Assembly (NCBI GenBank): GCA_002428735.1
Contig: DIXO01000059.1
Coordinates: forward strand, 1-64,000
DNA from: Syntrophaceae bacterium UBA6078
GTDB lineage: Bacteria; Desulfobacterota; Syntrophia; Syntrophales; UBA2210
Direction of reading: 5' to 3'
DNA: 64,000 nt
The notes under the pieces were generated by a model that had not been told where the DNA came from, ran no database searches, and saw only the letters and a list, made by a program, of their open reading frames with translations. The position numbers were made by a program, and so were the translations under genes. Below, piece by piece: positions 61,923 to 64,000 of this stretch (position 1 is the stretch's first letter; each line of letters opens with the position of its first letter).

Positions 61923-62666
61923 TTATAAGTTTGGCTCGTTTTTATTCCTGAGCAGTATGTCATCCGAGTATTTGACAACAACCTCAAAATCAGGCAATTC
62001 TTTCAGGAGTTGTTTCAGCGTCAACTGCCCCTCGTAGAGTTCCTTATTGCTGTATTCGGTATACAGGAAGAGCGTGTTCCTCAGCGCGTTTCTCCCTCCC
62101 CGGATAACATCGATTTCGGCGCCCTGAACATCCATCCACATAAAATCTATCCTGTCTGTTGCGTTTTCTTGACACCATGTGTCCAGCCTTTTTGTTTCCA
62201 CAGTGATTGTTTTCTCAAATGTACACCAGGGATGGACTATCAGATGGTTCTTCGGTTTTCGGATCGATCCCGAATAGTCCCAGCCTTCCGGCATCTCTTC
62301 GTCCGCTGCCCCACCGCTCATATAGAAGGTCTCTTCCCCGTTTGCGCTGCCGATGGCGCATTCGTAGAAACTGATTTCGGGCCAATCACCGATCTTGCGT
62401 CTGGACCGTGATGCGGCCCTGGGGTCGGGTTCGAAGCAGAAGATTCTGGGGGAGTCGAAGACTTCCAGAAACCAGAGCGTATTGCTCCCGTCATTGCAGC
62501 CGATCTCCAGGATCGTCGGGTCCGGCCGTGATACAAGCCAGCCTATAAACTCCTTGGTGATGGTCGCATCCGTTAAGGGGGGTTCGCCCCTGAGACGGTA
62601 ATACAGACTGGAAGGAAGATTTTTCAGCCTTGAAAGGATAGAGGGTATCTCTTTGTATTGTTTCAT
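61923..62666 (-). CDS. FkbM-family methyltransferase
   Basis: A 247-residue methyltransferase of the FkbM family. It has ILEIGCNDGSNTLWFLEVF (about 55-73, SAM-binding), IFCFEPDPRA, SFYECAIGSANGEETFYMSGG, TVETKRLDTWC, and the signature DFMWMDVQGAEIDVIRGG. FkbM enzymes O-methylate sugars or hydroxyl groups in secondary metabolites and glycans. It is AT-richer than the core block and sits between two other surface-glycan genes on the minus strand. Confidence 0.9.
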   Translation of the reverse strand: MKQYKEIPSILSRLKNLPSSLYYRLRGEPPLTDATITKEFIGWLVSRPDPTILEIGCNDGSNTLWFLEVFDSPRIFCFEPDPRAASRSRRKIGDWPEISFYECAIGSANGEETFYMSGGAADEEMPEGWDYSGSIRKPKNHLIVHPWCTFEKTITVETKRLDTWCQENATDRIDFMWMDVQGAEIDVIRGGRNALRNTLFLYTEYSNKELYEGQLTLKQLLKELPDFEVVVKYSDDILLRNKNEPNL

Positions 62667-62689
62667 CTTTTCACCATGGCATACGTATG

Positions 62690-63649
62690 TTACCGATTGG
62701 TCAAGTCAAAAGGGATTTCCTGATGGGCGCTCTCATTCACGAGCCCGTACAGACTTCTGAAATCCATCTGATACCCCTGCTGCCACTGTTCCAACAGGGA
62801 GTCCTGATGCAGGGTCCCGCATAAATTTTTATTTTCGACCTGTACCTTATTGCAGGGGATGTTAACGATCCTTGATTTCCGGTAGCAGATCCCCGTGCGC
62901 GACAGAAAAAACCTGCGGAATTTCTGGAGCTGATCCTCAAGGGTATTTGGCGCTGAGAAATCGATCAGGCGTACCATGGTGGTCAACTCGTGGGTGGAGA
63001 AGAAATGTCCATCTACGGAGAGGGGATACGACCAGTCGTAGAGACCGTCGCCCCACGTCCACGTCATAGTCTCTTTCGCCGGGCCGGGTGTAAGGGGGGG
63101 CAGTGGTTGTACTGCCTGAAGGGTATAACATTTTTTCAGATTCAAACCCATGCGCAGTGTCGGGACGAACGTGTCGGTGTCGAGGTTCGCAAAATCCTTT
63201 ACATCGAAATCTTCGGTAAAAACGATATCATCGACCAGGAAAAACATTTTCTCCGAACGGATCGCGTGAAGCAGTTCCATGAGATTGCAGCGGAAAGAAT
63301 TATCTGCGTCCTGCTTTCGAAATGAGATGGTTGTCTGAGGGATAAGTTTTATTACCTCTTCATATGCCCTCTGATGAGCCTGTGTCGATGCGTGGTACAG
63401 GACGTGAAACGGAACCTGCGGGGTCACTTTCTCCAGAGAGGAGGCGAGGAGCGCGTGGAGCTGCAGGGCTCGATCTTTGGAAAAGACGATACACTCCGCA
63501 GGCCACGTGCCGGGTGAAGCGACATGCCCAATCCGCGATTGGTACAGTTCCGCGAATGCCGTCCGTTCCCACTCCGCCTCCTCATCCGTGAGTACGAGAT
63601 CGAATTTTCTTAGGAGGGCATTGATGGCTGTACGGAAAGATGTTCGCAT
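62690..63649 (-). CDS. Glycosyltransferase-like protein of unfamiliar type
   Basis: A 319-residue protein without an assigned family. Near residue 50, AECIVFSKDRALQLHALLASSLEKV resembles the first strand and helix of GT-A glycosyltransferases (the SKDRxLQL form). At about 135-141, FLVDDIVF provides a DD pair in the place of the DxD metal motif. The late region has aromatic-rich TWTWGDGLYDWSY. It may be a GT-A sugar transferase acting on a surface glycan. It lies in the minus-strand series with the FkbM gene, 23 bases away. Confidence 0.65.
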   Translation of the reverse strand: MRTSFRTAINALLRKFDLVLTDEEAEWERTAFAELYQSRIGHVASPGTWPAECIVFSKDRALQLHALLASSLEKVTPQVPFHVLYHASTQAHQRAYEEVIKLIPQTTISFRKQDADNSFRCNLMELLHAIRSEKMFFLVDDIVFTEDFDVKDFANLDTDTFVPTLRMGLNLKKCYTLQAVQPLPPLTPGPAKETMTWTWGDGLYDWSYPLSVDGHFFSTHELTTMVRLIDFSAPNTLEDQLQKFRRFFLSRTGICYRKSRIVNIPCNKVQVENKNLCGTLHQDSLLEQWQQGYQMDFRSLYGLVNESAHQEIPFDLTNR

Positions 63650-63670
63650 ATGTGTCGTTGATCAGTGGTT

Positions 63671-64000
63671 TTATGATTGTAACAATGTCTTGATGGTTGA
63701 CATCAGTTCATGCCGAAATCTCCCCATGAAACGGGGGCCCGCACGGTAGAAATCCCGCTCCCACCGGCACGCCGCCGCGAGATGTGCATGTTCAGGGCAG
63801 GAAAGGGGGCTCGGCATATCCCCTGTGCCGTTCAGGACCGCCTCGAAGATCTGTGCTGCCATCTGGTAGTTCTGGATACGGTCCAGTTCTGAATAGTATG
63901 TGGCGGGTGTCTTCCTGAAGATGACATGCGGATCGGGGAGGACCCATACCTCCCCCAGCGCACCCGCCCGCAGCCATGCATCATAGTCTTCGCCGATGGG
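63671..64000 (-). CDS. Glycosyltransferase family 2, C-terminal part, cut by window edge
   Basis: The last 109 codons of a minus-strand gene that continues beyond base 64000. The visible part opens with PIGEDYDAWLRAGALGEVWV. The ED-x-D-xWLR motif carries the catalytic base of GT2 enzymes and follows the DxD region by about 80-100 residues in complete proteins. A helical tail follows. It ends 22 bases before the unfamiliar GT-like gene, so they are probably co-transcribed. Confidence 0.7.
   Translation of the reverse strand, partial: PIGEDYDAWLRAGALGEVWVLPDPHVIFRKTPATYYSELDRIQNYQMAAQIFEAVLNGTGDMPSPLSCPEHAHLAAACRWERDFYRAGPRFMGRFRHELMSTIKTLLQS

Noticed and set aside
1..64000. CRISPR arrays, prophage modules, toxin-antitoxin pairs or defence islands
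   Set aside because: No regularly spaced repeats, phage structural genes or known defence genes were seen on either strand.

Overview
The window looks like chromosomal DNA of a Gram-negative, anaerobic deltaproteobacterium (Desulfobacterota, perhaps near Syntrophales). The pointers are a complete lipid A/inner-core LPS gene block, a selenocysteine-containing Tat-exported formate dehydrogenase, a molbindin, an OFA-type carboxylate transporter, a PEP-CTERM protein, and the gene order rfaE1-DUF4416-yicC-gmk-rpoZ-pyrF-rlmB. The taxon is inferred from gene content only. Most of the window is GC-rich with tightly packed, often overlapping genes; both ends and a few islands are AT-richer.

Layout. 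1-1.6 kb: an insertion-sequence end that cuts a nitroreductase gene, an array of small hairpins, and an esterase. 2.3-7.7 kb: a four-gene drug-efflux ABC operon (HlyD-type adaptor, fused double ATPase, two permeases). 7.8-15.1 kb: mixed metabolic and regulatory genes (cupin, UbiA prenyltransferase, CPBP protease, PAS/GGDEF/EAL protein, two HAD phosphatases, molbindin, PlsC). 15.3-20.8 kb: ferredoxin-nitroreductase, CitE-like lyase, PilZ protein, PEP-CTERM protein, OFA transporter. 20.9-28.6 kb: a formate dehydrogenase region with mobB and a DUF364 gene on the minus strand, then a probable molybdenum/tungsten-cofactor riboswitch, fdhA (in-frame UGA = Sec), fdhB, cytochrome b and fdhE on the plus strand. 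28.7-38.9 kb: nth, then a minus-strand housekeeping group that includes an unusual fusion of a CysM/CysK-type cysteine synthase with a cysteinyl-tRNA synthetase, plus a plus-strand tRNA-Pro(CGG).

39.2-57.5 kb: a long plus-strand envelope-biogenesis run: lysS, lolC, lolD, bamA (with an extra N-terminal domain), skp, lpxD, lpxA, lpxB, lpxK, lpxL, waaF, gmhB, waaC, pagL-like, a Trm112-family zinc protein, msbA and a metallo-beta-lactamase-fold gene. Together they make lipid A, add and trim its acyl chains, add heptoses, flip the product across the inner membrane, and insert outer-membrane proteins and lipoproteins. 57.6-64 kb: accessory surface-glycan genes (glycosyltransferases of families 9, 2 and 4, two methyltransferases, one unfamiliar GT-like protein, and a truncated GT2 at the window edge). 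One of these, the GT2 at 58.8 kb, carries a frameshift.

Most noteworthy: the CysM/K-CysRS fusion with a changed zinc site, the selenoprotein formate dehydrogenase under a probable cofactor riboswitch, the IS junction at a CTAG site, BamA with an added N-terminal domain, a degenerate GGDEF joined to an intact EAL, and the GT2 frameshift at a G run.
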